From: Acidobacteriota bacterium
Lineage (GTDB): Bacteria > Acidobacteriota > Blastocatellia > RBC074
Direction of reading: 5' to 3'
DNA: 64,000 nt
Assembly: GCA_016196035.1 (NCBI GenBank)
Contig: JACPYM010000066.1
Location: 62,001 to 126,000, forward strand
Shown: one piece after another, positions 10,437-19,015 of the stretch
Layout: every line of letters begins with the position of its first letter
How positions within the stretch are numbered: the stretch's first letter is position 1
Notes under the pieces: generated by a model
What the model was told of the DNA's origin: nothing
What the model saw: only the letters and a program-made list of their open reading frames with translations
Databases searched by the model: none
Translations under genes and position numbers: made by a program

Positions 10437-10481
10437 GGTTAGCTACCTCTGTCGTTGTTCCTACTACAAAGTGAGCTGACT

Positions 10482-10496
10482 CTACGACAGTTGTAG
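10482..10496. promoter_or_regulatory. Probable BlaI operator
   Basis: CTACGACAGTTGTAG is a 15-bp near-palindrome that fits the TACA/TGTA-type dyad bound by BlaI/MecI proteins. A half-site-like CTACAAAGT lies at 10464-10472. Both sit in the 117-bp space between blaI (start 10436) and the rightward gene at 10554. Confidence 0.6.
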
Positions 10497-10553
10497 TTGA
10501 GCGTCAAGCGGGGCAAGCAAAAATTCATGCCACCATGCGGGCCGGAGGTGTTT

Positions 10554-11204
10554 ATGCAAATCGAAGTGCCGTGGGATGCGGCGGAACGCGCCAAGGCTGA
10601 AGTGACACTCTTTGTCGTGTTGCTGTTGAGTTACATCTGGGGTTGGCAAGGCGCGTTTCGCGGCGCGTTGTGGGTCGTGATCGGCGCGGGCGTCTTGTTC
10701 ATCATCGCAGCGAATGTGCGGCGCGGTTACGACGCGCATGCTCTGGGTTTGCGGCTGGACAATTTGCCGCGCTCCTTGCTGGAAGTTGGCCTGGCGACAT
10801 TGCTGGTGAGCGGCTTGGTGGCAGGTAGCGGCTGGCTGCTCGGTACGCTTTGGCCGCTGGAACGGCTGGCGGCGCGGGCGCTGTGGTGGCGTTTTTTCTG
10901 GGCCTTCGTGCAGCAATACGCTTTGCAGGCGTTTGTGTTTGTGCGAATGCGCGAGGTGTATACCAGGGATCATCACGCGGCACTGACGGCGGCGGGTGTC
11001 TTCGCGTTTCTGCATGTGCCGAATCCCTTGCTGACGGCCTGCACCTTTCTCAGCGGCTATTTGTGGTGCCGATTGTTTGCGCGCTGTCCCAATCTCTTCA
11101 CGCTGGCGTTGTCGCATACTATACTCGCGCTCGTGACGTCGCACAGTTTCCCGCGCGCCTGGATGCACGGTATGAAAGTCGGGCCGGGGTACTTCAACTT
11201 CTGA
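10554..11204 (+). CDS. CPBP-like intramembrane protein with altered catalytic motif
   Basis: A 216-residue polytopic protein with six or more hydrophobic segments that resembles CPBP (Abi/CAAX) intramembrane proteases. Motif 2 is present as FAFLHVP (His154) and motif 3 as LSHTILAL. Motif 1, normally EExxxR, reads QQYALQ at 120-125, so the usual Glu pair is absent and proteolytic activity is doubtful. GGAGG seven nt before the ATG at 10554 sets the start; an upstream TTG frame is rejected. It diverges from blaI across a BlaI-type operator and may be co-regulated with it. Confidence 0.75.
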   Translation: MQIEVPWDAAERAKAEVTLFVVLLLSYIWGWQGAFRGALWVVIGAGVLFIIAANVRRGYDAHALGLRLDNLPRSLLEVGLATLLVSGLVAGSGWLLGTLWPLERLAARALWWRFFWAFVQQYALQAFVFVRMREVYTRDHHAALTAAGVFAFLHVPNPLLTACTFLSGYLWCRLFARCPNLFTLALSHTILALVTSHSFPRAWMHGMKVGPGYFNF

Positions 11205-11225
11205 CACTAAATCGAAGCACGCAAC

Positions 11226-11305
11226 CTTGGGACAGTACCGCGCGCGTCAGCAAGCGGCACTTGGCGCGAGTGGCCGCTTGCTGACGCGCGCGGTACTGTC
11301 CCAAG
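11226..11305. repeat. Palindromic repeat, AGTACCGCGCGCGT family, copy 1
   Basis: A nearly perfect hairpin of about 32 nt per arm that contains CAGTACCGCGCGCGT followed by GCAAGCGG and the reverse order on the other side. It lies between the CPBP-like gene and the GMC gene. Other copies are at 13333-13424, 45939-46036 and 53741-53836. Confidence 0.85.
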
Positions 11306-11398
11306 TACCAATCCTGTGTGCTTTGATTTGGCTTTCCCACACAATCAAATCACAACGGTGCTGCGCGCGCGCGCGGCGCTCGCCACAGGAGGAATGGA

Positions 11399-13102
11399 AT
11401 GGCACAGCGCAATCTGAAAGTTTATGACGCCATCGTCGTCGGTTCCGGCGCGACGGGCGGTTGGGCCGCCAAGGTGCTGGCGGAAAAAGGCCTGACCGTG
11501 CTCGTGCTCGAAGCCGGACGCCAGCTTGATCCGGCCAAGGATTTCCGCGAACACACCGAACCGTTTGAATTGAAATATCGCGGCTTGGTCGGTGGCGAAA
11601 AATATGCGCCGCGCCAGCCGATTCAATCGAAATGCTATGCGGCCAATGAATACGGGCATCATCTGTTCGTGGATGACATTGATAACCCCTACACGACGCC
11701 GGATGACAAGCCGTTCTGGTGGATTCGCGGGCGGCAGGTCGGCGGGCGTTCGCTCACCTGGGGGCGGCAGTCGTACCGGCTGAGCGATTTCGATTTCAAG
11801 GCTGCCAGCCGCGATGGCTATGGCGAAGACTGGCCGTTCAGCTATGCCGAGCTAGAGCCGTATTACAAACAGGTCGAACGCTTCGTCGGCATTAGCGGCT
11901 CGTATGAAAACCTGCCGCAGTTGCCGGATTCGGAATTCCAACCGGCGATGGCGATGACGTGTGGCGAGCGGCTGTTGAAGAAAGGCATCGAGAGCAAGTG
12001 GAAGGATCGCAAGCTGATCATCGGGCGCGCGGCGATTTTGACCAAGTCGTTGCCGGGCCGTCCGGCTTGTCACTATTGCGGCCATTGCGACCGTGGTTGC
12101 GAGACCAATTCGTATTACAGCAGCCCCGGTTCGACCTTACCCGCCGCAGCCAAGACCGGGCGGATGACGCTGCGGCCCAATTCGGTCGTGCGCGAAATCC
12201 TGGTGGACGCCAAGACGGGCAAGGCCAGGGGCGTGCGCGTGATTGATCAAAACACGAAGCAGGATTACGAGTATTTGGGCAAGACGGTGGTGCTGTGCGC
12301 CTCGACGCTCGAATCCACGCGCATCCTGATGCTGTCGAAATCGCGCCAGCACCCTGAAGGCCTTGGCGCTGCGTCGGGCGCGTTGGGGCATTACCTGATG
12401 GATCACATGTATCAGATCAGCGCGGGCGGCATTGTGCCGATGCTCAAAGGACAGGCCTATGACTATTCGGACGGGCGCGCCAATGGCGTCTATGTGCCGC
12501 GCTTCCGCAACATCAACGACAAGCAAAAAGATTTCATTCGCGGTTACGGCATGCAGGGCGGCGCGAAGATGGGCTACACCTTCAGCCACGGCAAACGGAC
12601 GCCGGGCTTCGGTTCCGAGTTGAAGAAACTCATTCGCGAAGCGCCGAATGAAATCTCTTGGGGCTTGGGCGCTTGGTGCGAGATGTTGCCGCGCCACGAC
12701 AATCGCGTGACGCTCAACGCCGCCAAACCGGATGCGTATGGCATTCCCACGCTGCACATCGAATGCACGCACGGCGACAACGAACGCGCGCTGGCCAAAG
12801 ACGCGCTCGTTACGATGCAGGAAATGGGCGCAGCCGCCGGTTTCACGATTACCTTTGCCAGCAACAACCCCGCGCCCCCAGGTTTCTGCATTCACGAAGT
12901 CGGCACCGCGCGCATGGGCGCTGATCCGAAAAAGTCTGTGCTGAACAAATACAATCAGGTTTGGGAAATGCCGAACGTGTTCGTGACCGATGGCGCGTGT
13001 TTCGTGTCGCAAGGCTGCCAGAATCCGACGTTGACGATGATGGCGATTACGGCGCGGGCGTGCGATTACTTGGCGGGGGAATACAAACGCGGCAAGCTGT
13101 AA
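11399..13102 (+). CDS. GMC-family FAD-dependent oxidoreductase with a four-Cys cluster
   Basis: A 567-residue glucose-methanol-choline family flavoprotein. The FAD dinucleotide motif is [19 protein letters not shown] near residues 12-30; [10 protein letters not shown] follows; the C-terminal active-site region holds HEVGTARMG and [12 protein letters not shown]. Cys224, Cys227, Cys230 and Cys234 form CxxCxxCxxxC, the arrangement seen in Fe-S-containing sugar dehydrogenase relatives, so electrons may leave through an Fe-S cluster rather than to oxygen. No small subunit or cytochrome partner is adjacent, and no signal peptide is seen. AGGAGG precedes the ATG. Confidence 0.92.
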   Translation: MAQRNLKVYDAIVVGSGATGGWAAKVLAEKGLTVLVLEAGRQLDPAKDFREHTEPFELKYRGLVGGEKYAPRQPIQSKCYAANEYGHHLFVDDIDNPYTTPDDKPFWWIRGRQVGGRSLTWGRQSYRLSDFDFKAASRDGYGEDWPFSYAELEPYYKQVERFVGISGSYENLPQLPDSEFQPAMAMTCGERLLKKGIESKWKDRKLIIGRAAILTKSLPGRPACHYCGHCDRGCETNSYYSSPGSTLPAAAKTGRMTLRPNSVVREILVDAKTGKARGVRVIDQNTKQDYEYLGKTVVLCASTLESTRILMLSKSRQHPEGLGAASGALGHYLMDHMYQISAGGIVPMLKGQAYDYSDGRANGVYVPRFRNINDKQKDFIRGYGMQGGAKMGYTFSHGKRTPGFGSELKKLIREAPNEISWGLGAWCEMLPRHDNRVTLNAAKPDAYGIPTLHIECTHGDNERALAKDALVTMQEMGAAAGFTITFASNNPAPPGFCIHEVGTARMGADPKKSVLNKYNQVWEMPNVFVTDGACFVSQGCQNPTLTMMAITARACDYLAGEYKRGKL

Positions 13103-13121
13103 GTAATACGCTAGATGTCTG

Positions 13122-13205
13122 GCCACAGAGGCACGGAGTCACAGAGGAAAGGCCTGAACTACCGGAAACCATCCATCTTTCTCTGTGACTCCGTGCCTCT
13201 GTGGC
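13122..13205. repeat. GCCACAGAGGCACGGAGTC hairpin repeat, copy 1
   Basis: Arms GCCACAGAGGCACGGAGTC... and its reverse complement flank a central loop of about 34 nt. A second, expanded copy is at 42632-42747. Repeats of this sequence type are common in environmental bacterial genomes. Confidence 0.85.
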
Positions 13206-13332
13206 AGAGGTTCTGGCTTTTGCGTAAGCTCCACTCTGGTTATGTACTGAGCCGCACGTCGTGCGAGGCGTGTGGCTCAAACTTTTTCTTCCTGTAAATA
13301 ATTCGGGGGCCGGGCCATGGAAAAGCAAACGA

Positions 13333-13424
13333 GACAGTACCGCGCGCGTGCGCAAGCGGCGGCTGGAATGTTGCTCTCTTGCGCCAAACCTGTGGTACCG
13401 CTTGCGCCCGTGCGCGGTACTGTC
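13333..13424. repeat. Palindromic repeat, AGTACCGCGCGCGT family, copy 2
   Basis: GACAGTACCGCGCGCGTGCG at the left end is answered by GTACTGTC at the right. The interior is less well paired than in the other copies, with an extra inner segment. It lies in the 699-bp gap between the GMC gene and the gene at 13802. Positions 13206-13332 hold nothing I recognise. Confidence 0.75.
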
Positions 13425-13524
13425 CCCGTGCGCCGCGCTTGGTCTGAGTTGCCCTGGCACGCCATCAGGTAAGGGCGGCAACAGCCCCGAAGGATTTACG
13501 GAAAGAACTTTTTTGGGCAACTTC

Positions 13525-13755
13525 CGAAATAATTTCAAGCTCAGGTATTTTCTGCTTCTACCCGCCACACTCACCAATTGACTAACGCAGCTTCTCACTC
13601 TCCTGACAATTACGCTGCGTTATTCCCCGAAACAACCTGTCTGTTCGCTTTCACACAGGCGAGTAAGACCAAGCTTGCTAACTCAATTTATCACCGCACG
13701 CCCAGGCAGCGCCGGGTGTTAGGCATTCGTGTGCGCTTTTCTGCCCCGAAAGCAC
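13525..13755 (+). ncRNA. Candidate structured 5' leader A (paired with leader B)
   Basis: This region aligns over some 220 nt with 15405-15640 upstream of another secreted-protein gene. Three stems can be drawn in both: P1 13583-13590/13615-13622, P2 13636-13640/13655-13659, and P3 13698-13703/13714-13719. Several pairs in P1 and P3 differ in sequence between A and B yet stay paired. A conserved linear segment follows P3 (GTTAGGYATTCG then TGTGCGCTTTT, from 13718), then CTGCCCCG. The gene start is 46 nt further on. It matches no riboswitch class I can recall. Whether it is a riboswitch, a protein-binding leader or another element is unknown. Confidence 0.55.
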
Positions 13756-13801
13756 ATCGCTCAAAACCACTTTAAGAGTAACCACGCAAGGAGAATCAAT
13801 A

Positions 13802-15301
13802 ATGAATTCGCAGCTACGAAAATCCGCTTGGGGGCAGTCGCCCGTTTTGACGTTCGCATTGGCTTGTCTGGTCTGTTTGGTTGGCGCCGCCAATGTTGTG
13901 CAAGCCCAGACCGCTACCATTTCCGGCAATCTGTTCAGTTTCGATGTGGTCAATGAAACCGGGCAAGTCGCGCACGGCTTCGAGATTCAACTTGAAGGCG
14001 CGGCCCAAAACGATCTGTATTACACCGGTTTCGGCCAACGTTATGGCGCGGGGAGCGTGTCAGCGTATACCGGCGGGGTCAACATTCGCTGGGCCAGTCC
14101 GTATGTCGGGGGCGCATACACCAAGACGACGCCGATGCACACGCCGGGCGCGCCGTACAACTGGAATGATTGTTATATCGGCGGCAGCACTTACGCCACC
14201 GCCGGTTGCGAAGCGTTGGGGCAAGGCTTGCGCACGACCGCGAATATCGTGCGCGCGACGGGGTACTGGCTGATTGACGACGCGGCAAGTCCGGGCAATT
14301 TGATTCGCGCCACACCGAACGTCGCCATTCCTTTCCCGACCTGGAGCATTGCGCCGGTGGTGGTCGTCAGTGCGCCGCCCGTCGTCGTGGCCGAAGTCGA
14401 AGCGCCGGAACCGCCCGAAACGCCTGAGAAATATGGCGACGCGCAATGGATCAAGATTTTCAAAACCCAACTCTCGCGCGAAGTGACGGCGGAGGATTTG
14501 ACCAGCTTCAATCCCATCGTGCCGACGACCGCCGCCCAAATCGAAGTCGCGTGGGACATTTTGCAAGCCTCGCCGGTCAGCGGCGGCAATGGCAATCAGA
14601 CGCGCAACCGCCGCCAAAATCAGGGCGGCATTGATGCTGACACGCGCGCGGTGATTCGCCGCTACGAGATGTACAAATACACCGGCAGTTACGACCCGAT
14701 CACACACAAAATCGCGTGCGCTGATTTGACCTGTACGGCGCCTTCGACGGGCGAATTGGGCGATTTGATCTCGGCCCAAAATTCCGCGACGAATATCGTT
14801 CCTGATGTGTTGATTGTCAGCCGCAGCGGCGCGGGCGCCGTCAACTCGGCGGATGGCAAGCTCAAATGCGGCAATACCTGCGCGGAATTCGCGGTCAAGA
14901 ACACCGCGCTGGGGTTGAGCGAAAATCCGGGCGGGCTGGTCTTCACCGGTTGGGCGGGCGCTTGCACAGGCACACAAGTCAATTGCACTGTCGCGGTGAA
15001 CGGGGTGACGCTCGTGGGCGCGAACTTCCTGCCGCAATTCACGCTGTCAGTCGGGCGCAGCAATTCAGGCACCATCACTGCCACCCCGAACGGCAATGAC
15101 CGCGCGTTGAATTGCGGCGGCAACTGCTCGGCGAAATTCACCAGCGGCACGACAGTCACGCTGACCGCCACGCCGCCCGCCGGCAAGAGCTTCGTCAACT
15201 GGTCGGGCAGCGGCGCGGGCGCGTGCAACCTGAGCACCGCGACAACCTGCACACTGACGATCACCAACAATCTTTCGGTGCAAGCGAATTTCAGCAAGTA
15301 A
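13802..15301 (+). CDS. Secreted protein with C-terminal InlB-type B-repeats
   Basis: A 499-residue protein with a signal peptide (about residues 1-36, ending VVQAQ). A beta-rich N-terminal domain of unknown type (37-180) is followed by a Pro/Val/Glu-rich linker (about 185-210), a helical segment with a short Asn/Arg-rich low-complexity run (NQTRNRRQNQGG), and two or three C-terminal modules of the divergent InlB B-repeat type (for example FTGWAGACTG and FVNWSGSGAGAC, about 370-499), which usually sit in cell-surface or secreted proteins. AAGGAGA precedes the ATG. It is preceded by structured leader A and followed by a strong terminator. The function is unknown; it is probably extracellular. 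Confidence 0.8.
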   Translation: MNSQLRKSAWGQSPVLTFALACLVCLVGAANVVQAQTATISGNLFSFDVVNETGQVAHGFEIQLEGAAQNDLYYTGFGQRYGAGSVSAYTGGVNIRWASPYVGGAYTKTTPMHTPGAPYNWNDCYIGGSTYATAGCEALGQGLRTTANIVRATGYWLIDDAASPGNLIRATPNVAIPFPTWSIAPVVVVSAPPVVVAEVEAPEPPETPEKYGDAQWIKIFKTQLSREVTAEDLTSFNPIVPTTAAQIEVAWDILQASPVSGGNGNQTRNRRQNQGGIDADTRAVIRRYEMYKYTGSYDPITHKIACADLTCTAPSTGELGDLISAQNSATNIVPDVLIVSRSGAGAVNSADGKLKCGNTCAEFAVKNTALGLSENPGGLVFTGWAGACTGTQVNCTVAVNGVTLVGANFLPQFTLSVGRSNSGTITATPNGNDRALNCGGNCSAKFTSGTTVTLTATPPAGKSFVNWSGSGAGACNLSTATTCTLTITNNLSVQANFSK

Positions 15302-15322
15302 GCGCGGGGCCGAATCAGCAAA

Positions 15323-15367
15323 GCAAAAGAGGGGCGCAACGGCCTGGCAGTTGCGCCCCTCTTTTGC
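15323..15367 (+). terminator. Rho-independent terminator
   Basis: The stem GCAAAAGAGGGGCGCAAC pairs with GTTGCGCCCCTCTTTTGC around a 9-nt loop, 21 nt after the stop of the 13802 gene. The A/T-rich ends of the stem serve as T-tracts in either direction. Confidence 0.9.
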
Positions 15368-15404
15368 TTGCCATTGCTTGAACGCCACAGCTACAGGCGT
15401 TCGC

Positions 15405-15640
15405 AGCATTCAAATAAAACTTCAATCTCATGTATTTTACAGGCGGTGCGGCCACACTCACTAAATGATTAAGTGCGGTTCTCTCCTATCCTGGCAATAC
15501 GCCTGCGCTTACTTGATGACCTGTCTCTTCGCCGTCACGCAGGCGATCACGACCTAGTTCACGCATTCAATTCGCCGCCGCGCGTCCGCCCAAACGCGGA
15601 TGTTAGGTATTCGTGTGCGCTTTTTACTGCCCCGTGAGCG
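15405..15640 (+). ncRNA. Candidate structured 5' leader B (paired with leader A)
   Basis: Homologous to 13525-13755. Stems are P1 15470-15477/15504-15511, P2 15520-15524/15539-15543, and P3 15582-15589/15596-15603. Relative to leader A, P1 has C-G replaced by G-C and A-T replaced by C-G, and P2 and P3 keep pairing with G-U substitutions. The conserved GTTAGGTATTCG segment starts at 15602. The leader begins beyond the upstream terminator, so it would be transcribed with the gene at 15684 only. Confidence 0.55.
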
Positions 15641-15683
15641 TGCGTTCCCAATCCCTGACGGAATTACCAAGTTGAGAGGAATT

Positions 15684-18188
15684 ATGAACAGGCTAAAAAC
15701 CCTAACGCTCGCCAGCACACTGATCCTTTGCGCGGGCTTAGTTTGGATTACGCAAACGCATGCCAGCGCCAACAGCTTTTCCAGGCTCGTGGCATTGTTG
15801 GTCAACTGGACGGCGGGGCCGAGTTTGCCTGCCGCGCGTAGCGGCGCCGCGTCAGTCCTTTTGCCGGACGGTCGCATTGTGACGGTGGGCGGTACGGCGG
15901 CGAATCCGTTGTCCGTTGTTGCGTTGACGCCTGGCGCGGCAGCTTGGGCAGCGGCTCCAGCCCTGCAAAATGCGCGGTTCGCGCCCGGGGCGGCGGCGGA
16001 CGCGGCGGGGCGCATCACCATCATCGGCGGACGCGGCAGCAATAACCGCGCGATGAAAGAAGTCATCAGCTACGATCCCAACACGGGCAATTCGCAAGGG
16101 CTGCGCAGCCTGACGGCGGCGCGCTATCAGTTTGCTTATACGACCGCCTCGCTGGGCACTTACGCCATTGGCGGACGCGACGACGCAGGGCCGCTGGCTT
16201 CGGTTGAACGGCTGGGCGCGGATGGCCGCTGGGTCACGCTCGCGCCGTTGCCAGAGGCGCGTTACGGCTTCGCCGCTGCCTCGGATGGCGGCGATCACGT
16301 CTACACCTTTGGCGGTATCACGGCGGCGGCGACGGCGACGGCGACGGTCAATCGTTACACGGTCAGCACCAATACCTGGGACACGGTCTCGCCTATGCTG
16401 GCGGCGACGCAAAACAGCGCGGCGGTGCTGGGTGCGAACGGGTTTATTTATGTTGTGGGCGGCTCCAATGGCGCTACGGCCCAAGCGACCGTGCAGATTT
16501 ACAACCTCGCCACCGACACCTGGACGTTTGGCCCGGCCTTGCCCGCGCCGGTCAGTTCCGCGAACGTCGTTATAAACGTGCCCAATCAGTTCGGGCAGTT
16601 GGTGGTCATCGGCGGCGTGGATGCGGCGAATAACAACACCGCAGCGGTTTCGCTGAGTCCGCAAGTGGATGCGCCGCCAGCCTCGATCTTCTTTAATGGC
16701 AGCACGCTTGCCACGGCTGGCGTGGCTTATAGCGCTTCTGTTTTCACCACTGGTGGCAATCCCTTGCCCAACTACTTATTGGTTAGCGCGCCGGTGGGCA
16801 TGACGATTGACGGGAATACCAGTGCGATTTCGTGGACGCCCGCGCTGGACCAGATCGGTACGCAAACTGGCACGGTGCGCGCTTTCAACACGTCGGGCAG
16901 CCTGGATCAAAGCTTCACGATTAACGTTGCGCCACCCGCTCCGACGGGCTTGACTATCTCGAACATCACGGCCAACAGCGCCACGGTGAGTTGGAACCCG
17001 TTGCCAGCGGAGATCGGTGTGACGAGCTACACCTTGGTGGAACGTTTTTGCAGCGGCCGTGGCGGTTGTAGTTTCCCTCCGGTCACTGGCCCGCTGAGTG
17101 ACACGACCGTCACCATCTCTGGCCTGGTTGCTGGCGGCGGTCATACCTATGCCGTGCGGGCGACGGTCAACGGAGTCACGTCGGGCCTGTCCGCGACCGC
17201 CTCGTTTGTGACTTTGCAACCCGCGCCGCCGACCAATGTCGTGGTCGCCGGGCTGACGCAAAACACCATCACCTTGGCGTGGACGCCGCCAGCAAACAGC
17301 GCCGTGCCGGTGGTGGGTTATCGCATCTTCGAATTCATCGCTGGGGTTGGACAGATCGTGACGCTCGATAACATCACGGGCACCTCTGGCACGGTGGGGG
17401 GCTTTTTGACGAATTCGACGCACCTGCTTTATGTGGCTTCCTTCGATGCCAACGGGAATCAGTCGCAGATCACGGGGCCGTTTTCCGTCACGACCTTGTC
17501 GCCGCCCGTGGTCTTCCATAACCCGGCGTTTCCGAAACCGGTCGGCGGCGGCTTTTACGCCGAATCCGTGGCGGCAGTGCTGGACGGCCAGTTGACGCTG
17601 GTTTCGGCAGAGGCGCATTCGACCGCGCCCGTGAATTTTGTCATCGGCGGTTCTGGGTTGCCCGCGCCGACCTTCTCGCTCGTGGGAGCGCCCGCCGGGA
17701 TGGCGATTGATGCTGTGACCGGTGTCGTGACGTGGAATCCGGTGGCGGGCGTAACGCCCGGCACGTATACCGCCACGGCGCGCGGCACGAATAGCGAAGG
17801 CTTCAGCGATTTGACCTTTAGTTACACGGTCTATCCGTCCGGGTCGGATGTGTTGTCACCGGTGGCCGTGCAAAACTTCGCCGCGACAGTGACGAACATC
17901 ACGCGCACGAGTGCGACCATCACGTGGCCCGCCACGACCGACAATGTCGGCGTCACCGGGTATCGCGTCTATCTGGTCACGCCCATCATTGTTTGCCCGC
18001 GCACCGGCTGTCCGCCGCTGCCGGTGGTAGCGCCCGTCGCCACGGTCAATGGTGTGACCACCAGCGTCAACTTGACCACCCTGCTCCGCAACACCGGCTA
18101 TAGTTTCTGGATCGAAGCGTTCGATGCGGCGGGCAACACCTCGGCGATCCTGCCGGGCATACAGCGCAGCTTTACGACGTTAAACTAA
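15684..18188 (+). CDS. Secreted Kelch-repeat and fibronectin type III protein
   Basis: An 834-residue exported protein. After a signal peptide (about 1-28) come Kelch-type repeats to about residue 330 (for example GFIYVVGGSNG with TDTWTFGPALP), which predict a beta-propeller. A putative Ig domain with the SAPVGMTID motif, two fibronectin type III domains, a second SAPVGM-like Ig domain, and a final fibronectin type III domain follow. No C-terminal anchor is seen. GAGAGGAA before ATG 15684 fixes the start; the frame is open to 15600, but that part belongs to leader B. A terminator lies at 18212-18266. Probably an adhesive or polysaccharide-binding extracellular protein; the ligand is unknown. 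Confidence 0.85.
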   Translation: MNRLKTLTLASTLILCAGLVWITQTHASANSFSRLVALLVNWTAGPSLPAARSGAASVLLPDGRIVTVGGTAANPLSVVALTPGAAAWAAAPALQNARFAPGAAADAAGRITIIGGRGSNNRAMKEVISYDPNTGNSQGLRSLTAARYQFAYTTASLGTYAIGGRDDAGPLASVERLGADGRWVTLAPLPEARYGFAAASDGGDHVYTFGGITAAATATATVNRYTVSTNTWDTVSPMLAATQNSAAVLGANGFIYVVGGSNGATAQATVQIYNLATDTWTFGPALPAPVSSANVVINVPNQFGQLVVIGGVDAANNNTAAVSLSPQVDAPPASIFFNGSTLATAGVAYSASVFTTGGNPLPNYLLVSAPVGMTIDGNTSAISWTPALDQIGTQTGTVRAFNTSGSLDQSFTINVAPPAPTGLTISNITANSATVSWNPLPAEIGVTSYTLVERFCSGRGGCSFPPVTGPLSDTTVTISGLVAGGGHTYAVRATVNGVTSGLSATASFVTLQPAPPTNVVVAGLTQNTITLAWTPPANSAVPVVGYRIFEFIAGVGQIVTLDNITGTSGTVGGFLTNSTHLLYVASFDANGNQSQITGPFSVTTLSPPVVFHNPAFPKPVGGGFYAESVAAVLDGQLTLVSAEAHSTAPVNFVIGGSGLPAPTFSLVGAPAGMAIDAVTGVVTWNPVAGVTPGTYTATARGTNSEGFSDLTFSYTVYPSGSDVLSPVAVQNFAATVTNITRTSATITWPATTDNVGVTGYRVYLVTPIIVCPRTGCPPLPVVAPVATVNGVTTSVNLTTLLRNTGYSFWIEAFDAAGNTSAILPGIQRSFTTLN

Positions 18189-18211
18189 CCAACACCGACA
18201 CAAGCCTTGGC

Positions 18212-18266
18212 GGGGCGGAGCAGGCAGCGCATTCGGCGTAATCCGAAGCGTTGCTTGCTCCGCCCC
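18212..18266 (+). terminator. Rho-independent terminator of the Kelch/FN3 gene
   Basis: GGGGCGGAGCAGGCAGCGC pairs with GCGTTGCTTGCTCCGCCCC, and TTGTTTT follows. It lies 24 nt beyond the stop at 18188. Confidence 0.85.
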
Positions 18267-18411
18267 ATTGTTTTGGCGCTGGCCTCAGCCGCGCGCGCCA
18301 ATTGCCGTGCCTGCGATCTCGTGTACAATGCCGCCCGTCGCCAACGTACAGACAAGCGACACGCAAATAACCTCGCTCCGCAGAGCCTTAACCGTCCACT
18401 CGTAGTACCGC

Positions 18412-18855
18412 ATGAAAACCTATTCCCTGATTCTCGTTTTGGTCCTCGTCGCCGGCTGTGCACTGGTGAAAAGCTACGCCGTACTGGCGCGTCAGCCCGC
18501 CGCCAACGAAACTGTCGTGCGCAAGTTCGAGGCCGCCTTTAACAAACACGATGTCGTCGCGCTGGCCGCGCTGGTCACCGACGACGCGCAATGGCTCAGC
18601 ATAGACGGCGACAAACTCAGCGTCGAAACCGGCGGCAAGGCGGCGCTCGAAACCTGGCTGACCGGCTATTTCAAAAGCTGCCCGTCCTGCCACTCGGAAT
18701 TTGAAGCGGTCATGGCCGCAGACCGTTTCGTGACCGTACACGAGAGAGCCATGTGGGAAAGCAAAAGTGGGCCGAAAGCGCAGCGCCGCCTCAGCGTCTA
18801 TGAACTGCGCGACGGGCTGATTCGGCGGGTTTGGTATTACCCGGCAGAGAAATGA
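18412..18855 (+). CDS. NTF2/SnoaL-like lipoprotein
   Basis: A 147-residue protein with a lipoprotein-type signal (LVLVAGC, Cys near residue 16) and an NTF2-like fold of the DUF4440/SnoaL kind: VRKFEAAFNKHDVVALAALVTDD followed by a beta-sheet half ending GLIRRVWYYP. Such domains bind small hydrophobic ligands or act as enzymes; here the site residues are not diagnostic. No clear Shine-Dalgarno site precedes the ATG, so the start rests on the signal sequence. It stands alone between a terminator and a palindromic repeat. Confidence 0.75.
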   Translation: MKTYSLILVLVLVAGCALVKSYAVLARQPAANETVVRKFEAAFNKHDVVALAALVTDDAQWLSIDGDKLSVETGGKAALETWLTGYFKSCPSCHSEFEAVMAADRFVTVHERAMWESKSGPKAQRRLSVYELRDGLIRRVWYYPAEK

Positions 18856-18866
18856 CCTTGCCGGTG

Positions 18867-18970
18867 CAGTACAGGGAGCGTGAGCGACCTGAGCCTTGGC
18901 AATGGAAGCATTGAGGGAGCGCCAAGCTGCCTGCTTTCAAGGCTCAGGTCGCGCACGCTCCCCGTACTGT
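18867..18970. repeat. Long inverted repeat upstream of the restriction-modification gene
   Basis: Arms of about 32 nt (left begins CAGTACAGGGAGCGTGAGCG) face each other across about 38 nt. The ends resemble the AGTAC ends of the other palindromic families, but the interior differs. It separates the NTF2-like gene from the gene starting at 19016. Confidence 0.8.
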
Positions 18971-19015
18971 ATCATCTGCTTCGCCCACAAAATCACTGCA
19001 TCCAAGGAAACAGCC

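Noticed and set aside
13525-15640. Integron attC sites in the paired leaders
   Set aside because: GTTAGGC and GTTAGGT fit the GTTRRRY core, but no matching RYYYAAC partner lies at the right distance in both copies. The best stem changes sequence between copies while keeping pairing, unlike the fixed attC cores. No integrase is in the window.
13525-15640. A known riboswitch (c-di-GMP, cobalamin, TPP, SAM)
   Set aside because: The signature sequences of these classes, such as the cobalamin box or the c-di-GMP-I tetraloop receptor segments, are not present.
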